Shown here piece after piece: positions 1 through 10,137 of a stretch of 64,000 nt of DNA. A program made the position numbers and the translations under genes. Under the pieces are notes generated by a model. The model made no database searches and was not told the DNA's origin. It saw nothing but the letters and a program-made list of their open reading frames with translations. The DNA is from Nocardia coubleae NBRC 108252 (GTDB taxonomy: Bacteria; Actinomycetota; Actinomycetes; Mycobacteriales; Mycobacteriaceae), in contig NZ_BDBD01000011.1 of NCBI RefSeq assembly GCF_001612805.1, forward strand, positions 1,178,001 to 1,242,000, in the 5' to 3' direction. Each line of letters begins with the position of its first letter. The stretch's first letter is position 1.

Positions 1-548
1 GACCGACGGAATGCCACGTCGAACAGTCGGCTACCGGCTTCGAAAGCGAGCTCGACGGCGAGCTGGGGAGTATCGCCGTCGAGGAGGTTCCGGTCGATCA
101 GGTAGCGCCAGAACCGCTCGGCGAGTTCCGCGTCGAAGGCCTTGGCCACCTCGCCGATCGCCGGGGAGCGCCCGAAGTACCAGAGTTCGACGAAGTCGGG
201 GAACTCCCGGCAGTACCCGACCAGAATGTCGACGATTCCGCCGACGGCCTGGCTCAGGCTCCCCGGGGCCGCATGCTCGAGCGCGTCGGCGATCCGGCTG
301 TCCAATCGCTCCGCGTGCCGGCGCACCAGCTCGACATCCACGTGGTTGCGATCAGCGAAGTAGTGGTACATCGAGGCCAGTGGGATGCCGGTCCGTTCAC
401 TGATCGCCTTCAACGTGGCGGCCTCGTATCCCTGCTCCCGCAGCAGCGTTTCAGCCGCCTCGAGGATGGCCTGTACCCGCTCGACTCCGCGGCGCTGCAC
501 CGGGGCCGGTCGAGCGGACGCTTTGCGCGCCGGCGATTTATCGAACAC
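1..548 (-). CDS. TetR/AcrR-family transcriptional regulator (3' end beyond window)
   Basis: Reading the minus strand from a GTG at 548 gives an open frame of 182 codons that runs off the left edge, so the C-terminus is missing. Residues about 16-65 form a typical TetR helix-turn-helix: a helix ending in REQGYEAATLKAI, then SERTGIPLASMYHYF, the usual recognition-helix pattern. The rest is the variable helical ligand-binding domain. No target can be read from the window. The next gene, endoglycoceramidase, is divergent with 244 bases between, so local control of that gene is possible but unproven. The start is chosen because it gives a short tail before the HTH; no strong ribosome site is visible. 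Confidence 0.85.
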   Translation of the reverse strand, partial: MFDKSPARKASARPAPVQRRGVERVQAILEAAETLLREQGYEAATLKAISERTGIPLASMYHYFADRNHVDVELVRRHAERLDSRIADALEHAAPGSLSQAVGGIVDILVGYCREFPDFVELWYFGRSPAIGEVAKAFDAELAERFWRYLIDRNLLDGDTPQLAVELAFEAGSRLFDVAFRR

Positions 549-692
549 GATTCCAGATCGTAACCCCTGCCCGACCGGTCCGCACCTATCTGATCGGCCG
601 GCCATGCCGCCTCGAAACCGTCCTGTGCGCATCCACAGGACTCCGTCCCACCTGAGATCGACTCTGCTTCAAGCTCTTTCACAGGTGTTACC

Positions 693-722
693 TTGACCAC
701 TCCGATAGTCACCCGCTATGTT
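693..722 (+). promoter_or_regulatory. Candidate sigma-70-type promoter of the endoglycoceramidase gene
   Basis: TTGACC at 693-698 and TATGTT at 717-722 are separated by 18 bases, about 70 bases ahead of the gene. A short inverted repeat (CCTGTG/CACAGG) lies at about 621-638. The rest of the 549-792 gap shows nothing else I can name. Confidence 0.35.
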
Positions 723-792
723 CACTCGCCAACAGAACTGGTCACACGTTCAAATGGGCGTGCGACCAACTGCGGGAGTCTGAGGGACGCGG

Positions 793-2295
793 ATGATCGA
801 AACAGCAAGACGCGGTGGACGCGCCGTGCGGTGGATGACAACGATCGCGCTGGTCGCCGGAATCGGCGTGGCCGGGAGCGCTCCGGTCGCGGCGCAACCC
901 GGTTCGGAGCTGACACCGCTGCGTGCCGAGGGCGCCGAGCTGGTCGACGGATTCGGCCGCACCGTGCTGCTGCACGGAGTCAACAATGTCGACAAGCGCG
1001 CACCCTTCCTGATGCCCGGCGACAATTTCACCCTCACCGACGAGTCCGCGGCGGTGCTCGCCCGGCACGGGTTCAACACGGTTCGCCTCGGGGTGTCGTT
1101 CGAGGGCTTGATGCCGACCGAGGGCGTGATCGACACCGCCTACCTCGATCGCGTCGAAGACGTCGTGGACACCTTGGCCGCGCACGGCATCTACACCCTG
1201 CTCGACAATCACCAGGACGGACTGTCGAACGTATGGGGCGGCAACGGTTTTCCCGCCTGGTCCATCCGGGCTCGGCCGCACGCCGACGAACCCAACCCCC
1301 GTTTTCCGCTGTACTTCCTCATGCCGAGCATGAACCTCGGCTGGGACGAAGTGTGGAACAACACCCACGGCGTCCTCGACCACCTGGCTACCGCGCTCGG
1401 CGCGCTGGCCGAACGGATGAACGGCCGCGCGGGCGTGCTCGGCATCGAGCTGCTCAACGAACCCTGGCCGGGCACACCGTTTCTCACCTGTTTTCCCGAC
1501 GGCTGCCCCAGCTTCGACGCCACCTATCAACGCGCCCTGCAGCGACTGACCGATGCCGTCCGGGCCCGCAATGCCACGGTGCCGGTGTTCTGGGAGCCCA
1601 ATGTCACGTGGAACGAGACGATGCCGAGTCACCTCGGCAAGAATCCGCCGATCACCAGCTCCGACATCGTGTTCGCCCCGCACGACTACTGCGTCCCGAG
1701 CCAGCTCGCCATCTACCTCGACCTGCCGGAGGACCTGCGCGCGGTGTGCCCGGTGCAGCAGGACAAGACCTGGTCCAACATCGATTCGTTCACCGCTCGC
1801 ACCGATATCCCGACCATGATCACCGAATTCGGTGACGGCGACCCGACGGTGTTGCGCAACACCACGATTCGCGCCGACGAACGGTTCGTCGGCTGGCACT
1901 ACTGGCATTACAGCGCCGGTGACGGCGATCCGTTCCGCGGTGACCTGGGCCGCGAACTGGTGCGCACCTACCCACGTGCCACCGCGGGGACGCCCGAAGC
2001 CCTGATCTACGACTCCGGCAACGGTGATTTCGCGTACCGGTTCCGCCCACGAGCCGCATCGGCGCCCACCGAGATCTATGTCTCCGACCTGGCCTATCCG
2101 GATGGGTACGAGGTCGAGGTCACCAAGGGTCGTGTCACCTCACCGACAGGTGCTCGTGTCGTCACCGTGGAGGCCGACGGCACGGCCCCCGTCACCGTCC
2201 GCATCCATCGCCCGGGCTCCGACGGCGCCGACCTGTCGACCGGATCCGGCACCGGCTCGGGTATCCCCTGGCCGTTCACCGGTTCGGCGGGCTGA
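793..2295 (+). CDS. Secreted endoglycoceramidase-like glycoside hydrolase (GH5)
   Basis: This 500-residue protein carries a signal peptide (about residues 1-34, ending APVAAQ) and a GH5 TIM barrel. The acid/base glutamate is E223 in the segment IELLNEPWPG; the nucleophile is E345 in MITEFGDGD. HGVNNVDKRAPF near the N-terminus and the small C-terminal beta domain (after about 400) match endo-glycosylceramidases such as Rhodococcus EGC II, which cleave the bond between oligosaccharide and ceramide in glycosphingolipids. It would act outside the cell on eukaryotic or environmental glycolipids. Length fits the family. It is transcribed alone and converges on the next gene with only 17 bases between. 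Substrate range (ganglioside versus cerebroside) cannot be read from sequence. Confidence 0.87.
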   Translation: MIETARRGGRAVRWMTTIALVAGIGVAGSAPVAAQPGSELTPLRAEGAELVDGFGRTVLLHGVNNVDKRAPFLMPGDNFTLTDESAAVLARHGFNTVRLGVSFEGLMPTEGVIDTAYLDRVEDVVDTLAAHGIYTLLDNHQDGLSNVWGGNGFPAWSIRARPHADEPNPRFPLYFLMPSMNLGWDEVWNNTHGVLDHLATALGALAERMNGRAGVLGIELLNEPWPGTPFLTCFPDGCPSFDATYQRALQRLTDAVRARNATVPVFWEPNVTWNETMPSHLGKNPPITSSDIVFAPHDYCVPSQLAIYLDLPEDLRAVCPVQQDKTWSNIDSFTARTDIPTMITEFGDGDPTVLRNTTIRADERFVGWHYWHYSAGDGDPFRGDLGRELVRTYPRATAGTPEALIYDSGNGDFAYRFRPRAASAPTEIYVSDLAYPDGYEVEVTKGRVTSPTGARVVTVEADGTAPVTVRIHRPGSDGADLSTGSGTGSGIPWPFTGSAG

Positions 2296-2312
2296 AGTCG
2301 ACGCGTGCCGGG

Positions 2313-4235
2313 TCAGGCCTTCATCTCGTAGGTCCCGGCCAGTCCGCGCGCCTTGCCGAGCACACGCTCGAAGCGGGCCTTGTCGAAGGCGGGGCGGCGC
2401 ACCAGGTCGAGTGCCCGGCGTTGCTGGACCGCGGTGGCGGTCGGCTTGTTCTGCAGGGCAAGGGCGTTCGTGGAGAAGCCGCGGACGAAGCCGTCGAAGA
2501 TCTGGTCGATGACCGCGGGGTCGGTGCCCTCGATCACCGCCTGCTCCAGTACCAGCTGCGCGTAGGGCACCGCCGTGAACAGCTCACCGAAGGCGAACAG
2601 GAAGTCGACGTCTTGCTGCTGCGACGGCGTCGGAGCGGCGACGGCGAGCAGTGCCTGCAGCGCGAGGACCTGCTCGAGGAACACCGCGACATTCGGCACC
2701 TCACGGAAGCTCTCGAAGACCGGACGCCAGTCGGCGAAGCGGATCCGGCCGAGGCCACTGCTCGGTCCCTGCCGGAACAGGAACTCGTCGTCGACGGCGT
2801 CGTGCCGTGTCGGTACCGGTTCGTAAGCGGCGCAAGCCAATTCGTCGCCGAGCGGTTTCACGATCGAGCCGAGACGCGGAGTGAGCTTGCGACTCGTCCA
2901 GGACAGCGCACCGGCGGCGGCGCGGGTGGCGACCGTGGGCGCCACCGCGACACCGGGCAGCGATCGCATCGCGGCCAGACCGGCATCGGCCGGGTGGAAC
3001 ATGTAGTTGGCCATGAACTTCAGCGACAGTGCCATGTTGACGTGGACGGTGCCCTCCAGCCTCGGGAGCCCGAACATGGCCGTCATCGCGACCGGGAAGT
3101 ACATGTCGTTCTCGAACCCGCGCGCGGCGATCACATCGGCGAGGTCCTCGATCACGCGCTGTCCCTGGCGGGTCACCGACATCTTCTCGATGGCGTTGAA
3201 CAGCAGGTAGCGCCGGTCCCCGGGTGAGGCCGAACGCATGTAGTCCACCGCGCGAGCACTGTAGAGCTTCATCGCGGCGATCCGCGCGTAGGAATCGGTG
3301 ATCAGGGCTCGGACCTGCGGGAACTCGGTGACTCGGTGCCCGAACAGAATCCGGTTCTCGGCGTGGTCGATCGCCTCGTAGAAGGAGTGCTCGCACGCGC
3401 CGATCGCGCCGAAGCCGAGGTTGAACTTGCCCACGTTGACCGTGTTCATCGCCGCGTGGAAGGCATCCTCCCCGCGGTGCAGGATGTCTTCCTCGGCGAC
3501 GGGATAGTTCTCGAGCTCGAACGCGGCGACATAGATCTGGCTGTTGACGACGTTCTTGCGCAGCTTGTACGCCTCGTGCTGGGAGTCCGCGACGAAGAAG
3601 AGATACCCCTCGTAATCCTCCTGCGTCGGTTTACCCCGCATGGCCGCGGCGCTGTCGATGATCGGCTTGTCCGAGCGACGGCCGAATACCGAGACCATCG
3701 AGGCCAGGTTGCCGTTGCCGATGTAGTACTTGCCGCCGGTCGCGGTGTATCCGCCGTCGGGCTGGGGGTCGACGATCATGTCGGTGGAGTACACGTCGGC
3801 GCCGTGTTCCTTCTCCGACAGGCCGAACGCGAAGATCTCGCCGGCCTCGAGCTGCGCGGCCGCCTTCTGCTTGGCGACGGTGTTGTCGCTCTGCCAGATC
3901 GGCCCGAGACCCAGGATGGTGACCTGCCAGATGTACCAGTAGGTCATGCCGTAGAAGCCGAAGATCTGGCTCAACATGGCGTTGCGCGCGGTGTCCCAGC
4001 GCTTGTTCGGGTCACCGCCCGCCTCGGCCGCCGGGGTGAGGAAGGTCGCGAACAAGCGCTCCTTCTTCACGAAATCGAGGAATTCCGACGGCCAGACGCG
4101 GGCCCGGTCGTCGTCGAGCAGCCTGGTCTTGCCCCGCGACTCGAACCAGTCGACCGTCGCGCGCAGCAACCTGCGCGTCTCCGGGTCGAACTGCGCGAAG
4201 TCGGCGGTGTTCGGGTTGAAGAGATCTCGGGGCAT
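2313..4235 (-). CDS. Long acyl-CoA dehydrogenase (FadE-type)
   Basis: The 640-residue product has the acyl-CoA dehydrogenase core: FGLSEKEHGADVYSTD (about 137-152) is the flavin/substrate segment, and the helical C-terminal half of the core includes RQGQRVIEDLADV and LPRLEGTVHVNMA. It is much longer than the usual 380-400 residues and has an extra helical C-terminal domain, as in the long FadE5-like enzymes of mycolata. Predicted role: FAD-dependent alpha,beta-desaturation of an acyl-CoA. GTG 4238 and ATG 4235 are adjacent; the AGGAGG ribosome site is better placed for the ATG. It is divergent from the TetR gene at 4342 across an operator-like dyad, so it is the probable target of that regulator. 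Acyl-chain specificity is unknown. Confidence 0.85.
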   Translation of the reverse strand: MPRDLFNPNTADFAQFDPETRRLLRATVDWFESRGKTRLLDDDRARVWPSEFLDFVKKERLFATFLTPAAEAGGDPNKRWDTARNAMLSQIFGFYGMTYWYIWQVTILGLGPIWQSDNTVAKQKAAAQLEAGEIFAFGLSEKEHGADVYSTDMIVDPQPDGGYTATGGKYYIGNGNLASMVSVFGRRSDKPIIDSAAAMRGKPTQEDYEGYLFFVADSQHEAYKLRKNVVNSQIYVAAFELENYPVAEEDILHRGEDAFHAAMNTVNVGKFNLGFGAIGACEHSFYEAIDHAENRILFGHRVTEFPQVRALITDSYARIAAMKLYSARAVDYMRSASPGDRRYLLFNAIEKMSVTRQGQRVIEDLADVIAARGFENDMYFPVAMTAMFGLPRLEGTVHVNMALSLKFMANYMFHPADAGLAAMRSLPGVAVAPTVATRAAAGALSWTSRKLTPRLGSIVKPLGDELACAAYEPVPTRHDAVDDEFLFRQGPSSGLGRIRFADWRPVFESFREVPNVAVFLEQVLALQALLAVAAPTPSQQQDVDFLFAFGELFTAVPYAQLVLEQAVIEGTDPAVIDQIFDGFVRGFSTNALALQNKPTATAVQQRRALDLVRRPAFDKARFERVLGKARGLAGTYEMKA

Positions 4236-4282
4236 CACGGCTCCTCCTGCGGGCGTCCGGCACGGTCGGACGGTTCATTCAG

Positions 4283-4305
4283 CACTGTAGCATTTTCATA
4301 CAGTG
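4283..4305. promoter_or_regulatory. Operator-like inverted repeat between acyl-CoA dehydrogenase and TetR genes
   Basis: CACTGTA and TACAGTG form a perfect 7-bp inverted repeat with a 9-base spacer. It sits in the 106-base divergent gap, just upstream of the TetR -10 at 4330. The position suggests repression of both genes by the TetR protein. Confidence 0.6.
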
Positions 4306-4329
4306 ATGTAGGAACAGTGGCCGGGTTGC

Positions 4330-4335
4330 TATTGT
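4330..4335 (+). promoter_or_regulatory. -10 element TATTGT, leaderless start of the TetR gene
   Basis: TATTGT is followed by exactly six bases and then the ATG at 4342, the spacing expected of a leaderless actinobacterial transcript. It supports 4342 over the upstream GTG at 4336. Confidence 0.5.
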
Positions 4336-4341
4336 GTGCGC

Positions 4342-4968
4342 ATGGGTAGCGAGACGGCAGTGCAGCGGCGAGGGCGGGCCGCACATCTCGGCCCCGAGCG
4401 GCGCAGACCACAGGTGCTCGACGCGGCGTTGGCCATCGCCGCCGACCATGGGGTCGCGGCGGTCACGATGGGCGCGGTCGCCGATTACATGAACGTGACC
4501 CGCCCGGTGGTCTACGCCTGCTTCCCCGATCGGGTCGAACTGATCGACGCACTGATCCAGCGCGAGGAGAACTTCTTGATCTCCGGCGTGCTCGACGTGC
4601 TGCCGCCGCGCACCACCGACGCCGACGAGACGGTCTTCGTGGAAGGGTTCCGCACTCTGCTGCACAAGGCGTCCGAACGGCCCGACGCCTGGCGGCTGAT
4701 CTCCGGCAATCCCGATCCCGCGGTCGTCGGTTCTTTCGGTCGCGGTCGGCGGCTGGCCGTCGACCGCTGTACGGCGCTGCTGCGCCCGACCTTGCACGCC
4801 TGGGGCGTCGAGGACGCCGAGCGCAAACTCCCCGCGCTGGTGGAGTTGTGGGTCTCGGCGGCGGAAGGCGCGGTCCGGACCCTGTTCACCAACCCGGACG
4901 AGTGGAATCCGGATGATCTCGGCGCCTTCGTCGGCTCGGCGGTGTACCGCGCGATGCGCAGCGCATAA
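4342..4968 (+). CDS. TetR-family regulator, probable repressor of the divergent acyl-CoA dehydrogenase
   Basis: The 208-residue product has an N-terminal HTH: RRPQVLDAALAIAADHGVAAV, then TMGAVADYMNVTRPVVYACFPDRVELI, about residues 22-70. The C-terminal half (LLHKASERPDAWRLI onward) is the helical ligand domain. It is divergent from the dehydrogenase with a dyad between the two starts. In this family such gene pairs usually respond to the acyl-CoA or fatty acid handled by the enzyme; that is inference here. Confidence 0.87.
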   Translation: MGSETAVQRRGRAAHLGPERRRPQVLDAALAIAADHGVAAVTMGAVADYMNVTRPVVYACFPDRVELIDALIQREENFLISGVLDVLPPRTTDADETVFVEGFRTLLHKASERPDAWRLISGNPDPAVVGSFGRGRRLAVDRCTALLRPTLHAWGVEDAERKLPALVELWVSAAEGAVRTLFTNPDEWNPDDLGAFVGSAVYRAMRSA

Positions 4969-5086
4969 GGCCGCTCAACCCTCCCGCACCAGCCCCGGCG
5001 CGCCGGTTGCCGGTACCAGCGTTACCGGATACCCTGAGCCTGTCGGTGCACAACTGTTCACTCAAATATGACAGGCAGGGCGGACC

Positions 5087-5371
5087 ATGGGGTCTCGTTA
5101 CACAGATTCGGTCAGTGCGTGGCGCGAGCAGGTGCGAAAGGACCTGCGCACGGTCACCGAGTTCGCCCAGGAAGCCCGGGCGGCCGCCACCGTCCGCGGG
5201 CGCGGCATCGGCCGCGTCGCCGACGGAGCCCGTCGTGATGTGACCGCGGAGGCACGGGCACTCGCCGAGGATCTCGCCGACCTCGCCGATGCCGCCCTGC
5301 GCTCACGCACGGACGGCCGAAAGTCGCGGCTGGGCAACCTCTTCGGGAGCCGTGCGCGCCGACGCCGTTGA
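5087..5371 (+). CDS. Small charged helical protein, function unknown
   Basis: The 94-residue product is rich in Ala, Arg, Asp and Glu. It reads as one or two amphipathic helices (SVSAWREQVRKDLRTVTEFA, then VTAEARALAEDLADLADAAL) with a very basic tail (KSRLGNLFGSRARRRR). It has no signal peptide and no recognisable enzyme motif. GGCAGGG lies 8-10 bases before the ATG. The basic tail would suit nucleic-acid or membrane contact, but I assign no function. It precedes gdhA by 129 bases and may be independent of it. Confidence 0.6.
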   Translation: MGSRYTDSVSAWREQVRKDLRTVTEFAQEARAAATVRGRGIGRVADGARRDVTAEARALAEDLADLADAALRSRTDGRKSRLGNLFGSRARRRR

Positions 5372-5434
5372 CCGCCGCCGCCCGCGCGGCGTACGCGCGG
5401 TCGGGACCTCACGACCCACCCGGCTAGCCTGTGA

Positions 5435-6850
<1,416 letters not shown>

Positions 6851-6877
6851 GCGCTACCTCCCGGCGAACACCGCGCC

Positions 6878-6895
6878 GCCCCCAATTGTGGGGGC
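6878..6895 (+). terminator. Hairpin after gdhA
   Basis: GCCCCCA and TGGGGGC form a 7-bp stem with loop ATTG, 28 bases after the gdhA stop. There is no U-run, as is common for actinobacterial terminators. Confidence 0.5.
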
Positions 6896-6987
6896 TGGTG
6901 CGAATTCTCGGAATCTGCCCGAGGTGAATGCCTCGCGGCGCTACCTTCTGTCTGCTCGCCGCTCAACGAGCAGATCGGAGTCGTTTG

Positions 6988-7674
6988 ATGTTCGCCTTGT
7001 CCCTGTCGCACCGCCTTCGGGTGGCGGCGATCGCTGTTGTCACAACCGCCGCCGCGTTCTGCGCGGTAGCGCCACCCGCCGCCGCCGCGCCCGCACGAGA
7101 TCCCATCCTCTTCGTCCACGGGTGGCGGGGTTCGGCCGCGAACTGGGACTACATGTGGGGACGGTTCCTGAACGACGGGTACTCCACCGATCGGCTCGCG
7201 CGGTTCACCTACGACAGCACCCAGTCGAACAAGGACATCGCGGTGCAGGTGCAGGCGCAGGCCGACGCGTTGCGGGCGCGAACCGGCGCCGCGAAGGTCG
7301 ACATCGTCACGCACTCGATGGGTGGCCTCAACAGCCGCTGGTACCTGAGGAATCTGGGCGGCCTCGACCTCGTCGACGACTGGGTCTCCCTCGGCGGACC
7401 CAATCACGGCACCGACACCAGCAACAGTTGTTACGACGTCTCCTGTGTGGAGATGCGGGCCGGTTCGGCCTTCCTCACCGACCTCAACAGCGGCGACGAA
7501 ACACCGGGCCGGGTGAACTACGGGACCTGGTGGTCACCGTGCGACGAGATCATCAACCCGGATGAGAGCACAATCCTCAACGGCGCCACCAACACCCGCA
7601 CGGCCTGCCTCGGCCATCTCCCCCTGCTGTCCTCGGCACAGGTGTACGAAGGAGTACGTGATTTCGTGAGGTAG
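6988..7674 (+). CDS. Secreted triacylglycerol lipase of the small LipA type
   Basis: The 228-residue product has a signal peptide (1-34, ending AAAAPA) and an alpha/beta hydrolase fold. DPILFVHGWRGSAANWDYM supplies the oxyanion turn and VDIVTHSMGGLNSRWY the nucleophile elbow with S110. A late GHLPLL gives the probable catalytic histidine, and WVSLGGPNHG is typical of class 2 bacterial lipases. Four cysteines in the second half could form disulfides, fitting export. The ATG at 6988 is chosen over 6928 because CGGAG precedes it and the signal peptide starts there. It stands alone; with the endoglycoceramidase it suggests extracellular lipid foraging. Confidence 0.85.
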   Translation: MFALSLSHRLRVAAIAVVTTAAAFCAVAPPAAAAPARDPILFVHGWRGSAANWDYMWGRFLNDGYSTDRLARFTYDSTQSNKDIAVQVQAQADALRARTGAAKVDIVTHSMGGLNSRWYLRNLGGLDLVDDWVSLGGPNHGTDTSNSCYDVSCVEMRAGSAFLTDLNSGDETPGRVNYGTWWSPCDEIINPDESTILNGATNTRTACLGHLPLLSSAQVYEGVRDFVR

Positions 7675-7780
7675 CGGCCCCGCCCCGCCCCTTCCAGGCC
7701 ACCGACGGTCGTTTGTCTTTCGCAGGCTGGGTAGTCCCGTGCAGTAAGGACAAAAGGGGCGGGATGCGAGGAGTAGACCC

Positions 7781-8179
7781 ATGAGCACCACCAGTTGGAT
7801 CGTGACGATCGTCGTCGCTGTTCTGATAGTCGCCGTGCTGGCCGGCGTCGTCGCGGCGCTGCTGCGTAAGCGGCGTGAACACCACCGGGTCGAAGCGGCC
7901 GGAATCCGGGAACGAGTGGCGGGGCAGGAACTCGAGGTCGGGCAGCGGGAGGCGCGGGCGGAGGAGCTCGCCGCCAGGAGCCGCGCGGTGCAGGCCGAAG
8001 CGGACGCCAAGGCCGCGCAGGCCGAACAGCTCGCTCAGCAGGCCCAGGTGCACCACAGCGACGCCGCGGATTCACGAGCCGAGCTGGACAAGGAACGGGA
8101 ACGCGCGGACCGGCTCGACCCGGACCGTAAGCGGGCGCGGACCGCGGACGACCAGCCCGAGCAGACGCCGAAAGCCTGA
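7781..8179 (+). CDS. Membrane-anchored coiled-coil protein, function unknown
   Basis: The 132-residue product has one N-terminal membrane segment (residues about 5-27), then RKRR and a long Glu/Ala/Gln/Arg-rich region (about 35-105) that reads as a continuous cytoplasmic coiled coil. The tail is polar and disordered (RKRARTADDQPEQTPKA). CGAGGAG precedes the ATG. It is followed by another coiled-coil protein 27 bases on and then the phospholipase D-family gene, all on the plus strand, so the three are a likely operon. The sequence points to a scaffold or anchor rather than an enzyme. Confidence 0.7.
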   Translation: MSTTSWIVTIVVAVLIVAVLAGVVAALLRKRREHHRVEAAGIRERVAGQELEVGQREARAEELAARSRAVQAEADAKAAQAEQLAQQAQVHHSDAADSRAELDKERERADRLDPDRKRARTADDQPEQTPKA

Positions 8180-8206
8180 CCAAGCCGAACCCATGAGGAG
8201 GTCGCC

Positions 8207-8422
8207 ATGACATCGGCCGACGCCGATTCCACCCGCCTACGCGAAGAACGCGCGGAACTGCTCGACAGACGAGCGAAGTTGAGCGAGTCGATCGAACGCG
8301 TCCAGCACGTCGGAAGTGCCGCGGACGGTGAGGAATACGTCGAGGCGCGGGAAGAGAAGGCGCTCATCCAAACCCGTCTCGACGAGATCGACGAGATCCT
8401 GGCCGGGGATCGGCGGTCCTGA
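8207..8422 (+). CDS. Small coiled-coil protein, function unknown
   Basis: The 71-residue product is almost entirely charged helix: TRLREERAELLDRRAKLSES, a short break at GSAADGEE, then a second helix. This is a helical hairpin pattern. A strong GAGGAGG site lies 6 bases before the ATG. Its position between a membrane-anchored coiled coil and a phospholipase D-family enzyme hints at a shared complex, which is inference only. Confidence 0.7.
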   Translation: MTSADADSTRLREERAELLDRRAKLSESIERVQHVGSAADGEEYVEAREEKALIQTRLDEIDEILAGDRRS

Positions 8423-8497
8423 CGCGTCGGCCCCCGGCGTCCGGCAAGTATCGTTCACTTGCGCCGAACGTGTGCTGGACGAGGGGGCTGACCACAG

Positions 8498-9967
8498 ATG
8501 AACGACGTGCCGCACATCCTCACCCCCGGCCAGACCTGCTGGCAGATCGCCCGAGCCGACCGCCTGGCCTGCATCATCGACGCGGCCGACTACTTCCGCT
8601 ACGCCAAATCCGCGATGCTGCGGGCGCGCAAACGCATCGTTCTGATCGGCTGGGACTTCGACACCCGGATCAAGTTCGAACCGCAGGAGAAGACCCTCGA
8701 CGGGCCGGACCGATTGGGCAAATTCCTGTCGTGGCTGCCGAAACAACGGCCGGACCTCGACATCTATCTGCTGAAGTGGAATGTCGGCGCGTTCGCCGCG
8801 ATCGGCCGGGGGATGACACCGATCTTCGTCGCCAACTGGCTCACCGACCGGCGGCTGCACTTCGAAATGGACGGCGCGCATCCGATCGGCTCGGCGCATC
8901 ATCAGAAGATCATCGTGATCGATGACCAGCTCGCGTTCTGCGGCGGCATCGACATGACCGTCGACCGCTGGGACACCAGTGACCACCGCGACGACAACGC
9001 CTACCGAACCGCACCGAACGGCCGCCGCTACGGCCCGTGGCACGACGCGACCACCGCGGTGGACGGCGCCGCCGCGAAGGCGATCGGCGAGCTGGCCAGA
9101 GCCAGGTGGAAGGCGGCGACCGGGCAGGAACTGGCCCCGGTCGACGAGATCGCCGGGGAAACGCCGTGGCCGGCGGGGCTGGAGCCGACGATGCGGTCCG
9201 TGGACGTGGGGATCGCCCGAACCCTTCCCGAACTCGCCGACCGCGCCGAGGTCCGCGAGATCGAGGCGCTGTATCTCGCGGCGATCGCGGGCGCGACCCG
9301 TTCGCTGTACATCGAGAGCCAGTACCTGGCTTCGCGCACCCTCGCCGAGGCGATCGCCGCCCGCCTGCGCGAACCGGACGGCCCGGAGATCGTGCTGGTC
9401 CTCCCCCGGCACGCCGACGGCTGGCTCGAGCAACTGGCCATGGACGGTGCCCGCCGACGCCTGCTGCATCTGCTGTGGAAAGCCGACACCGAGCAGCGGC
9501 TCGGTGTGTACTACCCCGTCACCGCCGACGGTGCGCCCATCTACGTCCATGCCAAGGTGCTGGTGGTGGACGACCGCCTGCTTCGGGTCGGGTCGTCGAA
9601 CCTCAACAACCGGTCGATGGGTTTCGACACCGAGTGCGACCTCGCCGTCGAGGTCACGCCCGCCACCCCCGACGGCGAGGTCCTGCGCGAAACCATTCTC
9701 GGCATCCGCCGCCGCCTGCTCTGCGAACACCTCGACACCGACCCGGCCAAGTTCGACGCCACCCTCGCCGAAACGTCCTCGCTCGTTCGCACCGTCGAAG
9801 CGCTGCGCGGCGAAGGCCGGACCCTGATCCGATTCGAGCCCGAAACCGTCGCCGACGAGGACAGCCCGCTGGCCGAAAGCGAACTGATGGACCCCGAACG
9901 CACACCGGCGAGATTGTGGGACAGTCTTTTTCCGAGAGGCATTCGCCGCCCGGGGCCGACTCGATAA
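8498..9967 (+). CDS. Phospholipase D-family protein (cardiolipin-synthase-like)
   Basis: The 489-residue product has two HKD motifs, the signature of the PLD superfamily: H135-x-K137-x4-D142 in SAHHQKIIVIDD and H351-x-K353-x4-D358 in VHAKVLVVDDRLL, the second followed by GSSNLNNRSMG. These enzymes cleave or transfer phosphatidyl groups through a phosphohistidine. There is no N-terminal membrane pair as in classical cardiolipin synthases, so it is probably soluble or peripheral. It may be a phospholipase D or transphosphatidylase acting on membrane phospholipid. It is 75 bases after the small coiled-coil gene in a probable operon. Substrate cannot be decided from sequence. Confidence 0.85.
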   Translation: MNDVPHILTPGQTCWQIARADRLACIIDAADYFRYAKSAMLRARKRIVLIGWDFDTRIKFEPQEKTLDGPDRLGKFLSWLPKQRPDLDIYLLKWNVGAFAAIGRGMTPIFVANWLTDRRLHFEMDGAHPIGSAHHQKIIVIDDQLAFCGGIDMTVDRWDTSDHRDDNAYRTAPNGRRYGPWHDATTAVDGAAAKAIGELARARWKAATGQELAPVDEIAGETPWPAGLEPTMRSVDVGIARTLPELADRAEVREIEALYLAAIAGATRSLYIESQYLASRTLAEAIAARLREPDGPEIVLVLPRHADGWLEQLAMDGARRRLLHLLWKADTEQRLGVYYPVTADGAPIYVHAKVLVVDDRLLRVGSSNLNNRSMGFDTECDLAVEVTPATPDGEVLRETILGIRRRLLCEHLDTDPAKFDATLAETSSLVRTVEALRGEGRTLIRFEPETVADEDSPLAESELMDPERTPARLWDSLFPRGIRRPGPTR

Positions 9968-10137
9968 GCGCGGGGCGGTTCGACTCAGGGAACCGGGCGG
10001 TGAGAATACGCGTTACGACGCTGGTCGCGCGCCATTCCACTGTTACCGGGTCTTGATTGCTTCCTCGGTTCACACGGAGCAGAGTTGGATTGCACAGCGC
10101 GAAACACCCCTCCCGAGCACACGCTGATCGGAGAATC

